NCBI GenBank assembly: GCA_020637775.1
Contig: JACKJV010000003.1
Coordinates: 1-64,000, forward strand
Length of the DNA: 64,000 nucleotides
Direction: 5' to 3'
Source of the DNA: Brucellaceae bacterium
GTDB taxonomy: Bacteria; Pseudomonadota; Alphaproteobacteria; Rhizobiales; Rhizobiaceae
The notes under the pieces are model-generated. The model was not told the DNA's origin. It saw only the letters and a program-made list of their open reading frames with translations, and made no database searches. The translations under genes and the position numbers were made by a program. Positions 21,337 to 31,887 of this stretch are shown piece by piece (positions within the stretch are counted from its first letter, which is position 1; each line of letters opens with the position of its first letter).

Positions 21337-22647
21337 TCAGCCGTGCGAGGGCAGGCTCACGCGCGCGGTCATCCTCAGGCCCAGCGTGGCGAAGACCAGC
21401 AGCACCCAGACGGGATCGGCCCGGTGGAAGAAGAATGTCTCGACAAAGGCGTTCAGCGTCGTGAACAGCAGGATCATCATCAGGAAATCGGCGAACAGCA
21501 CGCTGTCCTTGAGCATTGGCACGCGCATGTAGTCGAACAGCGGCGCGATGTTGAACACGATGGCCGCCGCGGCGAGTGCCGGCAGGCCCATGGCGATGGC
21601 GATGTCCATATAACCGTCATGGCCATGCACGATGCCGCGGAAATCCCAGTCCGCGTCGAAATGCAGATCCTGGTTCGCAATGAAATCCGTGCCCCAGAAA
21701 CTGGTATAGCCATAGCCTGTCCAGGGCTTCTTCATGATCATTTCGCCACCGAAGGCCCAAAGGGTTGTGCGTCCCGTATAGGTCAGGTCCGGGGCGAGTT
21801 CGCGCGCCAGGTCCTTGAGGGCGTCGATATAGACGATGCCGAGCGTGGCAAGGCCGAACGTGGCGATGGAAACGAGATAGGCCACCACCACGGCCCTGCG
21901 CATGCCCATCAGGTTGGGCAGCATGACCAGCAGCATGGCCGCCGGCACCAGCCCCGCCGTGGTCTTGGAACCGGTGTTGAGCACGAAGACCATGGCCGCC
22001 AGGAAGATCGCCGCGCCGGCTCCCTTCTCGCCGCGCCGCCAAAGCCACAATCCGGCAAAGGCCAGGCAGGCCATGACCGGCCCGGCAATGTTCTTGTGCG
22101 AGTAGATGCCGCGCCAGAAGCCGGCATGCTGGGCTTCATAGCCGCCCGATCCGTGGATCGCGGCCTCGGGCATCAGCACGAGGCCGAGGAAGGAGAAGAC
22201 GAGGATGATGGCCGCGGCGGTTTTCACCATGGCCGACAGACCGTCGAAACTGCGCGGAAGCGACAGCGCCGCCGCCAGCGCCAGGATGATGATGATCGAG
22301 AAGGAGGCCGCCCGTGCCGCGCTGCCCGGATCGGCGGCGCGCAGGATGGAAAGCACGAAGAAGCCGAGCAGCAGGCCCCACCAGGGGCTGGCAAGCGCCA
22401 GCACGCGGCGCGGATCGGCAAACAGCGCCAGGCACAGGATGGCCAGCGCGCCGAGTGAACCGTAGCCGAGCTGGTTGACGATGTCGCCGCCGCCATCCTG
22501 CGGGCCGGTTCCCGGATTGAGCGGCTTGAACGTCACCAGCAGCAGGGTGAACAGCACCGTGGCCAGCACCATGGCCAGCCGGGAACCGGAAAGGACTGCA
22601 CCCAGTCCGCGCGGCTCAGTTCTTCTCGGCGTTGCGATACTGTTCAT
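21337..22647 (-). CDS. O-antigen ligase/Wzy-like polysaccharide polymerase (ExoQ-like)
   Basis: 436 residues with about 10-12 predicted membrane helices. The large loop carries GIYSHKNIAG and TGRTTLW followed by a GYGYTSFW segment, the arrangement of the Wzy_C/O-antigen ligase family and of rhizobial ExoQ-type polymerases. It likely polymerises or ligates exopolysaccharide repeat units at the periplasmic face. It overlaps the end of the upstream glycosyltransferase gene by 32 bases, so the two are coupled. Ligase and polymerase roles cannot be separated from sequence alone. Confidence 0.88.
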   Translation of the reverse strand: MNSIATPRRTEPRGLGAVLSGSRLAMVLATVLFTLLLVTFKPLNPGTGPQDGGGDIVNQLGYGSLGALAILCLALFADPRRVLALASPWWGLLLGFFVLSILRAADPGSAARAASFSIIIILALAAALSLPRSFDGLSAMVKTAAAIILVFSFLGLVLMPEAAIHGSGGYEAQHAGFWRGIYSHKNIAGPVMACLAFAGLWLWRRGEKGAGAAIFLAAMVFVLNTGSKTTAGLVPAAMLLVMLPNLMGMRRAVVVAYLVSIATFGLATLGIVYIDALKDLARELAPDLTYTGRTTLWAFGGEMIMKKPWTGYGYTSFWGTDFIANQDLHFDADWDFRGIVHGHDGYMDIAIAMGLPALAAAAIVFNIAPLFDYMRVPMLKDSVLFADFLMMILLFTTLNAFVETFFFHRADPVWVLLVFATLGLRMTARVSLPSHG

Positions 22648-23626
22648 TCGTATAGCCGAATTCCGCGATCACGCGGCCGATGCCCACCAGGACCGGGTAA
22701 AGCCCGGTCGAGACCGAGCCGGTGCGCAGCATGGCCGCCAGGCCGCGCAACGGGGATGCGCCCAGCAGCGCCAGGCTGCGCGCGATCACCTTGGCGCGCC
22801 CGAACGGCTCGCGCGCCCGCTTTCCCCGCTCCACAAGCGTGGAAATGACGCCGTTGCGGATGCTGCGTGCGCGGATCCAGTCGCCCTGCAGACGGCGCGA
22901 GGGAATTGTCTCGCGCACCGGTGCTTCCGCGCACCAGGCCTGCCGGAATCCCTTTTGCCGCGCACGGCTGAGGAAGTCGGAATCGCCCCCGCCCATGAAA
23001 TTGAAGCGCAGGTCGAGAAACGGGTAATCCATCGCCTCCAGCACGGCGCGAGAGACGAGCAGGTTGCCCGACGAATAGAGTGCTTCCACCGGCCCGGTCT
23101 CCGCGTGTGGCGGCCGGAAGACCGGGTGGTTGCGCCAGTGTTCCATGTCGGCCCGCTCGAACACGGGGATTTGCGGCCCCCCCACCAGATCGGCATCCAG
23201 GGCTTCGGCTGTGAGCGACATGCGCTCCAGCCAGTCCGGGTCGGCCAGTTCGTCGTCATCGATGACAAGCAGGTGACGGAAATCGGGAAATGTCTCCAGC
23301 GCCGTCTTCCAGCCGGCATTGTAGGCGCAGCAATTGCCGCGCTCGTGCGCGACGATGACAAGCCCGTTCAATTCACCGGACTGGAAAAGGGGGGCGGCGG
23401 CAGTCGCGCCTTCGCGCTGCTCCGCCTCGTTTTCCATCACGATCACGGCGAAGGCACGATCCGTCCTTTGTCTGCGCACCGATTCGAGCGTTGCCAGCAG
23501 GTGGTCGGGCCGCTTGAAGGTGGGAATGGTGATGACCGCCTCGATCCGGGCTGGATCGAGACCGGGGGATCGGGTGACGATTGAGATCGGGTCTTGCATG
23601 GGGGGCGCCACGGTTCTTTTCGACAT
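22616..23626 (-). CDS. Family 2 glycosyltransferase
   Basis: 336 residues with a GT-A fold: VITIPTFKRPDHLLATLESV at about 29-48, the DDDE metal-binding motif in LLVIDDDELADP near residue 125, and a GGGDSDFL segment near 225. The start may be 23626 or the internal Met at 23599. It probably adds a sugar to the lipid-linked exopolysaccharide intermediate; donor and acceptor are unknown. First gene of a two-gene minus-strand unit with the Wzy-like gene. Confidence 0.9.
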   Translation of the reverse strand: MSKRTVAPPMQDPISIVTRSPGLDPARIEAVITIPTFKRPDHLLATLESVRRQRTDRAFAVIVMENEAEQREGATAAAPLFQSGELNGLVIVAHERGNCCAYNAGWKTALETFPDFRHLLVIDDDELADPDWLERMSLTAEALDADLVGGPQIPVFERADMEHWRNHPVFRPPHAETGPVEALYSSGNLLVSRAVLEAMDYPFLDLRFNFMGGGDSDFLSRARQKGFRQAWCAEAPVRETIPSRRLQGDWIRARSIRNGVISTLVERGKRAREPFGRAKVIARSLALLGASPLRGLAAMLRTGSVSTGLYPVLVGIGRVIAEFGYTNEQYRNAEKN

Positions 23627-23913
23627 CTTACCTTGCGGTGCAGCGGATTAAGGCCGCGTTAAGCCTGTCGTCCGATTCGGAAAATTGTTCTCCTGGAGGC
23701 GTTACTTACACAACTTGCTTAAACATCATGAAACTGCTTTGCGGGTACACAGGAAAAGGAAAGAGAACGTTCACAAGCCGCTTTGCGTGAGGATTTGATG
23801 GCAGGCACGAAGGCTACGAAGACAGGGCGATGCAAGGGCGGCGCGACTGGGTCTCTCGTCGCCGGGAGCGCCTCGCCGTCAATCGGGCGCATGTTGGACC
23901 GCGGAGCGTGACC
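23627..23913. promoter_or_regulatory. Divergent intergenic region between two glycosyltransferases
   Basis: This 287-base stretch is distinctly more AT-rich in its middle (about 23650-23790) than its surroundings and separates divergent genes, so it should hold both promoters. A short frame (23581-23790) crosses it but shows no family resemblance. I see no clear operator, terminator or RNA gene. Confidence 0.4.
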
Positions 23914-25089
23914 ATGCATCTCGTTTTCGTCACCTCCATCGTGCCTGACGGCACAGCGACGACCGGCTACGAAATCGCCAACGCCGCCATCCTTTCGGCG
24001 CTGCGCCGGGCCGGAACGCGCGTGACGGTGCTGGGCTATGGCTGGCCGGGCCGGCGGCCGGCCGATGACGGGCAGACCATCCTGCTGGGTGAGATCGATG
24101 TGACGACCGCTCATGCGTCGCAATTGAAGAAGATGCAGTGGTTGGGGCAGGCAATGGCTGCCGGCACCACGGTTTCCTCGGCCAAGCTGCAGGCCGCGGG
24201 CCGCGCGGCGGTGGAACAGGCCCTCGACAGGATCGGGCCGTTCGATGGCTTCGTGCTCAACGCGGTGCAGATGGCCGGCGCCTATCCCGATCTTTTCCTG
24301 TCGCGCCCGTCCCTCTTCGTGGCGCACAATGTCGAATATGTCTCGGCCGGGCAGAATGCCGATGCGGCCACGAGCCCCTTGCAGCGCTTCCTTTTCCGCC
24401 GCGAGGCGCGATACCTGCGGGCGCTGGAGCAGCGTTTCTGTCGCGCCGCCAGCCACGTTCTGACCCTGTCGGGAGAAGATGCCGGCACCCTGGCGGGCGA
24501 GGCCGGCCATGACCGTTTCACCGTCCTGCCGCTCGTCACGCGCGCCGAAGCCCCGCCGCCCGTCACCGGACCCGCGGACCATGACGCCGCCCTCATCGGA
24601 ACCTGGACATGGGAACCGAATCGTATCGGGCTGGACTGGTTCCTGCGCGAGGTGACGCCGCATCTGCCGGATGACTTTTCCGTGCGCATCGCCGGCTCGG
24701 TTCCCGGCGGCATGGCAACGGCCCATGCCGGCACGCGGTTCGTCGGCCGTGTGCCCGATGCCGCCGCCTTCATCCGCAAGGCCCGGATGGTGCCTCTGGT
24801 GGCCCGCGCCGGAACGGGCGTCCAGCTCAAGACCATCGAAACCTTCGAGCACGGCCTGCCATCCGTCGCCACGACGCTGGCCTTGCGCGGCATTGCCGAA
24901 GTGCCGGAAAACTGCACGCTTGCCGACGATCCGCAAGCCTTCGCCGCCGCCATGGTTGCCCGCGCCGCGGCACCGGCCCATGCCGATGGTGCCCGCTTCC
25001 ATGCCGCGCAACTGGCCGCACTCGATTCCGGCATGCGCCGGGCGCTGGACAGGCTGGGCGCGGCCCTGGCCGGTAGGGCAGCGGCATGA
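23914..25089 (+). CDS. Glycosyltransferase with GT-B-like fold
   Basis: 391 residues beginning MHLVFVTSIVPDG. The N-half contains FVAHNVEYVSAG, a segment common in group 1-type transferases. The C-half has IGTWTWEPNRIGLDWF, then FVGRV and a GTGVQLKTIETFEHGLP block corresponding to the nucleotide-sugar site with its conserved Glu. The start at 23914 is chosen over a longer frame from 23830 because homology begins there and GGAG lies 8-11 bases upstream. It overlaps the next (broken) gene by 4 bases. Role: exopolysaccharide sugar transfer. Confidence 0.87.
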   Translation: MHLVFVTSIVPDGTATTGYEIANAAILSALRRAGTRVTVLGYGWPGRRPADDGQTILLGEIDVTTAHASQLKKMQWLGQAMAAGTTVSSAKLQAAGRAAVEQALDRIGPFDGFVLNAVQMAGAYPDLFLSRPSLFVAHNVEYVSAGQNADAATSPLQRFLFRREARYLRALEQRFCRAASHVLTLSGEDAGTLAGEAGHDRFTVLPLVTRAEAPPPVTGPADHDAALIGTWTWEPNRIGLDWFLREVTPHLPDDFSVRIAGSVPGGMATAHAGTRFVGRVPDAAAFIRKARMVPLVARAGTGVQLKTIETFEHGLPSVATTLALRGIAEVPENCTLADDPQAFAAAMVARAAAPAHADGARFHAAQLAALDSGMRRALDRLGAALAGRAAA

Positions 25090-25809
25090 ACATGCTGACC
25101 ATACCTCCCGGCAGGAAGGCCCGGTCGATGGTCATCCTCGGCCAGCCCGTTGCCATGCTGACCTGGGACGAGGCCATCGCTCATCTTGGCGATCTGGTCG
25201 GACAGGACGGCTTCACGCCGGTCAGTTTCCTCAATGCCCACAATGCGAATGTGGCGGCCTCCGATGCCGGATTCGCGGAAGCGATGCGGGGCTTTCTCGC
25301 CCTGCCGGATGGCGGGCGTCGATATCGCCGCCAGGCTGCTCTATGGCGCCGTTTCGGCCCCTGAACGGACTGACTTCATCCCGCATTCCTGAGCGCGCCA
25401 GCGGCGTCGATACCGTCGGCCTGCTCGGCACCACGAGCGACAACGCCGCTGCGGCCTGGGCAGCACTTCGCCGACATGCCCTGCAGCATCGCGAGTCATC
25501 GGCGACGGTTTTCGATGTCCGGGGGAAGCAGATCCTGGGCGGCTCCGTTGCTTGGCCCGACCTGCTGTCGCCATGGGCGCCGCGTCAGGAGATGTGGATC
25601 AGAAGCTCGGTGCGCGGCATTGCCCGCGATCGGGGTGGGTGCCCTGCTCGATTTCCTTTCCGGTGCGGTTCCCTGCGCGCCAGGCTGGATCGCCGCCTTC
25701 GCCTGGAATGGGCCTATCGCCTGTGGCTGGAGCCCTCGCGGCTGTGGCGGCGCTATCTGGTCAGCAATCCTCTCTTTCTGGCGGGTCGCTCGCCAACGCC
25801 TTGCGATGA
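25086..25809 (+). pseudogene. WecG/TagA/CpsF-family glycosyltransferase, multiply frameshifted
   Basis: The first frame gives VSFLNAHNANVAASD and then FLALPDG, the start of the WecG/TagA signature. Another frame continues with VDIAARLLYG, a third with GVDTVGLLGTTSD, then VGALLDFLSG, and finally LEWAYRLWLEPSRLWRRYL, which is the conserved C-terminus. Stitched together these make one complete family member. Repairs are needed near 25311-25316, 25365, 25382, 25390 and 25690; the ones I could resolve are losses of one or two bases, often in GG or CC. In this family the enzyme transfers ManNAc- or glucuronyl-type sugars to lipid intermediates. It may be a genuine pseudogene or a normal gene in poor sequence. 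Confidence 0.8.
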
Positions 25810-25815
25810 AGCGCC

Positions 25816-26702
25816 ATGACGGCTGAACATGCAGCCCCATCGATGCCGCGCACGGCACTGGTTACCGCCACCTCGCGGCGGATTTCGAGCGCTGCCGCCT
25901 GCTTTGCGAAACGGTGGACCGCCATGTCACCGGCATGACGCGGCACCTGTTGCTGGTCTCCGATCCGGACGTCGCGCCGTTCCGGCAGCCAGGCCCGCAT
26001 CGCGAAGTCATTGGCGAGCAGGACATCCTGCCGGGTTGGCTGCATGACCGCCCGATCCCCTTTCGGGCTTTCGCCGCCGCATCTGGCTGTCGGCGCGTGT
26101 GCCGCCGCGGCGCTGGCATGTGCAGCACTGCGCCATCGCCATTGCCCGCCATGTCCGGAGGACGCGCTCTTCCATTGCGATTCCTGACCTCGCCTTCCTG
26201 GAAGCCGTTCGATGGCGCCAGTCTGGCAGGGGTGATCGCCTGCGCTTGTTCCGCGTGACGGCCGCCTTGCCGAACAGGTCACGAGCCGCAGCGCGAATGG
26301 GCGCAAAACGCGGCGGCGGCGCTGGGCATTGCGGCTGGCTTCCGGCCCGCCCATGATTATATCGCAACGCTGATCGCCTGGCGCACCGATGCCACGCGCG
26401 CGATGGCTGACCGGCTGGAAGCGGCGAGCGGGCGCCACTGGATCGAGGCCATGGCCCGCAACCGCCGTTTTTCCGAATGCATGCTGTATGGCATCCACGC
26501 CGACGTCGTGCAGTCGGGCGCCGGTCATTTTCACGATCGTCATGAACTCTGCCGGATCTACTGGTCCGGCCCCACGCTGGATGCTTGCGCCATCCGGGAT
26601 TTCGTCGGCGGTCTCGGCCCCGGCCAGGTGGCCGTCGGCCTCCAGTCCTTCACCGGCGCGGATGTCGGGGATATCCGCTCGGCCGTTCTGGCCGCCGCCT
26701 GA
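25816..26702 (+). pseudogene. DUF6492-like exopolysaccharide-locus protein, multiply frameshifted
   Basis: Starting at the ATG 7 bases after the preceding gene, fragments appear in successive frames: ALVTAT, then VDRHVTGM and LLLVSDPDVAPF, PGWLHDRPIPF, RRWHVQ followed by IAIARHV, and an intact C-terminal part (26403-26702) with GRHWIEAMARNRRFSECMLYG and VAVGLQSFTGADVGDIR. This resembles the DUF6492 family found in rhizobial polysaccharide loci, possibly glycosyltransferase-like. Apparent base losses lie near 25875, 26070, 26128, 26158 and 26180. The surrounding codon use remains normal, which argues against old decay. The family assignment is from memory. Confidence 0.7.
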
Positions 26703-26747
26703 TCCCGGCTTGGGCGATACAGGCCGGCGCGTCCGCCGGGCCGGCTT

Positions 26748-28076
26748 TCAGAGCGGGCGGGCGGGTTGGCGCAGCGCCGGATAGGTCAGCAGCATGGAGG
26801 CGAGATAAAGCGCGCCAAAGGCCCAGGTGAGGCTGCCGATGATGCCGGCCTGGGATCCGGTTCCCCCCGCCAGCAGGAGGGTCAGCAGGCCTGCTTTCAG
26901 CACCGCCAGGGCCGCCAGATTGATGGCGCGGCGGAAGGACTGGCCGCGCGCATAGAGCAGTTCGGCATGGTATTCGGTCAGGTTGCGGAAACCCGGTATC
27001 AACAACGCAAGCAGCAGGATGGGTGCCGCCTCCGCCACGTTGCGCCCCATCAGGTCCGGCCTCCAGGCCAGCATCAGCGCGATGAAGGCCATGCCGGCGG
27101 TGGAGATGGCGAAGATTCCGGTTTCGAAGCCGATGCGCCGAAGGACGCCACCGATCTCGCCACCGCGCCGCATGATCGCCTGAACCAGCATCATGTTGAA
27201 CGTGCGCATGGGAATGGCGGTCAGGTCCACAAGCCGCATGATGATGGCATAGAGGCCGGCAAGTGTCGGCCCGCCAAGGGCGAGAACCAGCAGCTTGTCC
27301 AGTTCCATCTGCAGGTAGAAGAGGATCTCGGCGCCCGCCACGGACAGCGAGTCGGTCAGCCGCCGGCGGACGATGCCGGTATGGAAACGCAGGCGATGGC
27401 GCGGAAAGAACCACGCCAGCGAAATCGCCAGCACGGCGAGATTGGCCGCTGCATACCAAGGGGCCCATGCGCTGACGCTGTCTCCGGCCGCAACCAGCCA
27501 GAAGCCGAGAGCGGCGGCCGCGCGCAGCGCCGTTCCGCAGATCACCAGGATCGCGGCGCGTCCGAACCGGCCCATGCCATTGTTCACGATGACCACGATT
27601 TCCGCACTGCGCCAGATCAGCGCCTCGGTGACGATGATCAGCGCGAAGGTCGCCAGCGCCATCTCGCCGGAAAAGACGATGGCGTAGGCAAGCCCTGCGG
27701 CAAGCGCCAGAACGGGCAGCGAAGCCGCCGCCATGGCGAGATACCCGCCGGCATAGAGGCCGATCAGGCGCGGGCGCATCGTTGCGGCCCGGTAGAGCGG
27801 CGAGGAGAAGCCGAATGCCACGATGCGCGACAGCACGACGCCGGTTGCCGAGGCGGTCGCAAACAGGCCGAAATCGGCAATGGTCAGCGTGTTGGCGAGA
27901 ATGACGAAATAGGCCAGCGAGAAGACCAGCCGGCCAAGCGAGCCGCTGATCGCCGACATGTAATCGCGCACGAGCCTGCGCCAACCGGCCGGAACGAGCC
28001 GGGCGAGGGCATCCGGCATCCGGCGGCGCAGGGCGGGTTTCATCGGTTCGATGGCGCTGTTCATGCGCAAACCCAT
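26748..28076 (-). CDS. Wzx-like polysaccharide flippase (MOP superfamily)
   Basis: About 440 residues with 12 or so predicted membrane helices and the MATE/Wzx-like pattern (GSLGRLVFSLAYFVILANTL near the N-terminus). It likely flips lipid-linked repeat units across the inner membrane. Possible starts are a TTG at 28085 and ATGs at 28076 and 28064; none has a strong ribosome-binding site, so the N-terminus is uncertain by a few residues. It is convergent with the broken DUF6492 gene and divergent from the Wzz-like gene. Confidence 0.87.
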   Translation of the reverse strand: MGLRMNSAIEPMKPALRRRMPDALARLVPAGWRRLVRDYMSAISGSLGRLVFSLAYFVILANTLTIADFGLFATASATGVVLSRIVAFGFSSPLYRAATMRPRLIGLYAGGYLAMAAASLPVLALAAGLAYAIVFSGEMALATFALIIVTEALIWRSAEIVVIVNNGMGRFGRAAILVICGTALRAAAALGFWLVAAGDSVSAWAPWYAAANLAVLAISLAWFFPRHRLRFHTGIVRRRLTDSLSVAGAEILFYLQMELDKLLVLALGGPTLAGLYAIIMRLVDLTAIPMRTFNMMLVQAIMRRGGEIGGVLRRIGFETGIFAISTAGMAFIALMLAWRPDLMGRNVAEAAPILLLALLIPGFRNLTEYHAELLYARGQSFRRAINLAALAVLKAGLLTLLLAGGTGSQAGIIGSLTWAFGALYLASMLLTYPALRQPARPL

Positions 28077-28237
28077 ACATTTCAAAGATTAAGGCAGCGT
28101 GTCCCCGCGAGGTTGATGTATTCCTAATCTACGAAAATACGTTTTCTTCCGTGCCCGGAATTAACCTTTTGTTACCCCTGTCTGTTTAGCTTGAATTAAC
28201 GCTTTCGCCTCCGCGAAACGGATCAAGCCGGGAAGCC
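28077..28237. promoter_or_regulatory. Divergent promoter region of flippase and Wzz-like gene
   Basis: The region is AT-rich at 28110-28200 and contains the inverted repeat GAAAA-TACG-TTTTC at 28133-28146 and a TTAACC/TTAAC-rich stretch. It is a plausible operator and promoter zone for both divergent genes; no regulator can be named. Confidence 0.4.
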
Positions 28238-30853
28238 ATGACTCGTCGCGACGCCAATGATTCCAACAGACGCCGTTCGCTGCTGTCGCGCGGCGCAACC
28301 GACACCGCCCCGCAGGCGGATGCCGGGCGGACCCGGCGTGGGCCCGCCCGTGAGGGGCTGTTGTCGTTGCGTGCCGAGCCCCGGGCTGACGGAAACGGCG
28401 CTTCCGATCGCGGCTGGCAGAAGGACCGTGACACGTCGCCCGGTCGAACGGGCTCGCTTCTCGACGATATCGTTGCGCCGCGCCCGCTCGACCGGATGCC
28501 CCGCGCCCGCAATCAGCGCTTTTCATCCGGTCTGTCGCGCGGCGGCGGCCAATCCGGCGAACGAGGGCAAGACCAAGCGCCCGCCGATCAGCCTGCGCCC
28601 GCCAGACCGGATGACCACGCCACGATGGCCGGGCAACAGCCGCAGGAGGCGTGGAAGCCTCTGATCGACCCGCTGGCAGTCATCGGCGGCATTCTTGGGT
28701 CGGGCAGGATCATCGTCCTGACCACCCTGGCCGGCGCGGCGCTTGGCGTCATGGTCGCGCTCGGCACGCCGAAACATTATGTCTCGACGGCCGAGATCAT
28801 CGTCGACCCGCGCGACATCAAGATCGGCGAGCGTGAACTGACCGCCGGCGGGCTCCCCTCCGACGCCACGCTTGCCATCATCGAGAACCAGGTCCGCGTG
28901 ATGTATTCCGGCAGGGTGCTGGGCGACGTCGTCAACGCGCTGGATCTGGCGCGCGACAGCGAATTCAATGGCCAGGGCGGTGGCATTTCGCTGCGGGGCA
29001 TGATCTCCAGCCTGCGCTCGCTGGTTTCGGGCCGCGGGTCCGGTGCCGCCGATGGCGATCGCGCCCGCGCGCTGGCCATCGAGAATCTCGCGGAAAGCCT
29101 CGACATCTCGCGCGGCGACAAGACCTTCGTCATCTATGTCAGCGCACGGACCAAAAATCCGGAAAAGTCCGCCCGCGTGGCCAACACATTGGTGGATGTC
29201 TATCGCGAGGCGGCGGGTCAGCTCCAGTCGGATACGGCTGGCCGGGCCGAAACCGAGATCACCTCGCGGCTGGCGGAATTGCGCAAGGGCGTGTTCGCCG
29301 CCGAGCAGGCGGTCGAGGCGTACAAGGCTGAAAATGACCTCGTGGATGCCCAGGGCCGCCTGATTTCCGACGACCAGATCGTCAAGATCAACGACCAGCT
29401 CTCCAATGCCCGCGCGAAGACCATCGAACTTCAGGCCCGCGCCACCAGCGCCCGTGACGTCGATCCGGATGCGGCGGCCACGGCCTCCTTGCCCGAATAT
29501 GTCAATTCGGCTGTTCTGGCCGAACTGCGCTCGCAATACGCCCGCCTGTCACAGCAAGCCGACGCGCTGGCCGTGCGCCTCGGGCCGCGCCACCCGGAAC
29601 GGCAGGCGGTGGACGCGCAGCTTGCCGGTGCAAGGCGCCAGATCGCCGCCGAACTGCGCCGCATCGTCGCCTCCATCCAGGTGGAACTGAAGCGCGCCGT
29701 GGAGCAGGAGCAGCAATTGGGAGCCCGGCTGGCCCAGGCCAAGGCACGCCAGGCGGCTGTATCCGACCGCCTCGTCGAACTGCGCGAACTGGAGCGCGCC
29801 GCCGCCGCCGAACGCGCGGTTTATGAAAACTACCTTCTGCGCGCGCGCGACGCCGCCGAACAGAAGGGCCTGAACACGGCCAACGTCTCGATCATCTCTC
29901 CGGCAACACCGGCATTGCTGCCGACGGGGCCGTCCCGCTCCATGATCGCTGTCGTCTTCACCATGCTCGGCTTCGTGGCGGGTATCGGCCTTGGCGCGTT
30001 GCGCGGCGTGCTGGCCGCGTTCGGTGGAAGGGCGGCCATCATGCCGCGTGCGTCGCGCTTGCAGGCCCGCAGGAGCGGCCCCGAGGAAGGCCCGCTGCCG
30101 CCCCCGCCGGGGCAGGGACGCATGAAGCGCCGCACCCCGCAGCCGGATGAATCACCGGACAGGATAAACGATGCGCCAGCGCCGCAACCGGCCTGGGCGG
30201 CTGCGGCAACGGCGCTGCTGCGTGAGCGCACCGGCCAGCGAATGCCGGCGGCGCCGGATCCGGGGCCGGTCCAGCCGCCGCATCCGGCTTCGGCGCCTGC
30301 CGAAGGCCAGTCGGTTCCGCGCGACACGGAACATTTGCCCTCCGGATGGCAGGCCGCGCCCTCGGCCCCGTCCGGGCCGTCGCAAGCCATGGCACCTGCA
30401 TATCAGCAGGTCGCCGCGCCCGGCATACCCGGTTCGCCGGCAGGCTGGGCCGGATATCCCGCTTCTGGCTGGCCAGCAGCGCCATGCCATGGCGCGCCTC
30501 CACCGGCCTGGCCAGCGGCCGGGCAGATCATGCCGTCCGCGCCGGTGCCGGCCATGCCGGGCGCTCACTGGAGCGGTTATGGCCAGGTTGGGATGCCGCC
30601 CGTGCCGCCTCAGGCATATTGGCACTGGCCGCATGCCATGCCGCCCGCTGCTCCGCCGGTGCATCCGGGCGCATATGACGTTCCGTATCCCGCACCGGCG
30701 CAGCCGGTCATGCCGGCACCCCCCGGGCCTCTGAATCAGCAGGGGCACGACCCGTCCGTGGACGCGGAAGTGCGCCAGTTGCGCGCGGCATTGCAGACGC
30801 TGCGCCATCGCGTCGAGAGCGCATCGGCCGGCCGCCGCCGCCGCGCCTCCTGA
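28238..30853 (+). CDS. Wzz/GumC-like polysaccharide chain-length protein with Pro-rich tail
   Basis: 871 residues. The first ~140 are charged and low-complexity. A Wzz domain begins near 145 with a membrane helix (about 156-176), followed by [17 protein letters not shown], a long periplasmic coiled-coil section (about 330-560), and a second membrane helix (about 572-592, containing [15 protein letters not shown]). From about 625 to 835 the chain is Pro/Ala/Gly-rich with scattered Tyr, ending in a short coiled coil ([19 protein letters not shown]). ExoP-type proteins normally carry a C-terminal tyrosine-kinase domain here; no Walker motif or Tyr-rich kinase tail is visible. It likely controls exopolysaccharide length or export. 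GGGAAG precedes the ATG. Confidence 0.88.
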   Translation: MTRRDANDSNRRRSLLSRGATDTAPQADAGRTRRGPAREGLLSLRAEPRADGNGASDRGWQKDRDTSPGRTGSLLDDIVAPRPLDRMPRARNQRFSSGLSRGGGQSGERGQDQAPADQPAPARPDDHATMAGQQPQEAWKPLIDPLAVIGGILGSGRIIVLTTLAGAALGVMVALGTPKHYVSTAEIIVDPRDIKIGERELTAGGLPSDATLAIIENQVRVMYSGRVLGDVVNALDLARDSEFNGQGGGISLRGMISSLRSLVSGRGSGAADGDRARALAIENLAESLDISRGDKTFVIYVSARTKNPEKSARVANTLVDVYREAAGQLQSDTAGRAETEITSRLAELRKGVFAAEQAVEAYKAENDLVDAQGRLISDDQIVKINDQLSNARAKTIELQARATSARDVDPDAAATASLPEYVNSAVLAELRSQYARLSQQADALAVRLGPRHPERQAVDAQLAGARRQIAAELRRIVASIQVELKRAVEQEQQLGARLAQAKARQAAVSDRLVELRELERAAAAERAVYENYLLRARDAAEQKGLNTANVSIISPATPALLPTGPSRSMIAVVFTMLGFVAGIGLGALRGVLAAFGGRAAIMPRASRLQARRSGPEEGPLPPPPGQGRMKRRTPQPDESPDRINDAPAPQPAWAAAATALLRERTGQRMPAAPDPGPVQPPHPASAPAEGQSVPRDTEHLPSGWQAAPSAPSGPSQAMAPAYQQVAAPGIPGSPAGWAGYPASGWPAAPCHGAPPPAWPAAGQIMPSAPVPAMPGAHWSGYGQVGMPPVPPQAYWHWPHAMPPAAPPVHPGAYDVPYPAPAQPVMPAPPGPLNQQGHDPSVDAEVRQLRAALQTLRHRVESASAGRRRRAS

Positions 30854-30953
30854 CAATCTTGCCGAAACGGCATGGGCGTGTCGCATTCAAGAGATGAAAG
30901 CGGCGCGCGGACATGCTAGCCCCCTCGGACAAATCGAAGACGAGGACCGGCAC

Positions 30954-31853
30954 ATGGCAACCATCATCGACGGCAAGGCGATCGCGGCGGATGTCGCAGC
31001 GAAGGTAAGGGCGGAAACGGCGCAACTGGTCGCCAGCACTGGCGTCACGCCGGGCCTGGCGGTCGTCATCGTCGGCGAAGACCCGGCCTCGCAGGTTTAC
31101 GTCGCGTCCAAGTCGAAACGCGCCAGGGAATGCGGCTTTCACTCGGTCCAGCACGACCTGCCCGAATCGACCTCGCAGGATGATCTCCTCGCGCTGATCG
31201 CCGATCTCAATGCCGACCCCTTGATCCATGGCATCCTCGTGCAATTGCCGCTGCCCGGCCATATCGATTCCGGCAAGGTCATCCAGGCCATCGACCCGGA
31301 CAAGGACGTGGACGGTTTCCACTTCATCAATGTCGGACGCCTCGCGACAGGCGAACTGGACCAGGCCTTCGTGCCCTGCACGCCGGCCGGCTCGATGATC
31401 CTGATCGAACGGGCACTGGGCACCGACCTCTCCGGCCTGAACGCTGTCGTCGTCGGCCGTTCCAACATCGTCGGCAAACCGATGGCCCATCTTCTTCTGG
31501 CCGCCAATTGCACCGTGACCGTCGCGCACAGCCGCACGCGGGATCTGCCGGCGCTGGCCCGCACCGCCGACATCCTGGTTGCCGCGGTGGGCCGGCCCGA
31601 AATGGTGCGCGGCGACTGGGTCAAGCCGGGTGCAACGGTCATCGATGTCGGGATCAATCGTGTTCCCGCGCCGGAAAAGGGCGAGGGCAAGACCCGCCTC
31701 GTGGGCGATGTCGCCTATGAGGAGGCCAGCGCCGTGGCCGGGGCCATCACGCCCGTGCCGGGCGGCGTCGGTCCGATGACGATTTCGATGCTCATGGCCA
31801 ATACGCTGGTGTCGGCCTGCCGCGGGGCCGGCGTCGAGCCGCCGCGCTTCTGA
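30954..31853 (+). CDS. folD: Methylenetetrahydrofolate dehydrogenase/cyclohydrolase FolD
   Basis: 299 residues with [13 protein letters not shown] (active-site Lys region), QLPLPGHID and [13 protein letters not shown], all hallmark FolD blocks. It converts 5,10-methylene-THF to 10-formyl-THF, using the one-carbon units that gcvTHP produces. I chose the ATG at 30954; the frame extends to 30894 but the extra residues are not FolD-like. Single gene. Confidence 0.96.
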   Translation: MATIIDGKAIAADVAAKVRAETAQLVASTGVTPGLAVVIVGEDPASQVYVASKSKRARECGFHSVQHDLPESTSQDDLLALIADLNADPLIHGILVQLPLPGHIDSGKVIQAIDPDKDVDGFHFINVGRLATGELDQAFVPCTPAGSMILIERALGTDLSGLNAVVVGRSNIVGKPMAHLLLAANCTVTVAHSRTRDLPALARTADILVAAVGRPEMVRGDWVKPGATVIDVGINRVPAPEKGEGKTRLVGDVAYEEASAVAGAITPVPGGVGPMTISMLMANTLVSACRGAGVEPPRF

Positions 31854-31887
31854 GCGCCCCGCATGACAGGTGAAAACGGGTTGCCGG

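Noticed and set aside
25817..26702. Several short separate genes in place of the broken DUF6492-like gene
   Set aside because: The short frames are consecutive fragments of one protein that line up end to end when single bases are restored.
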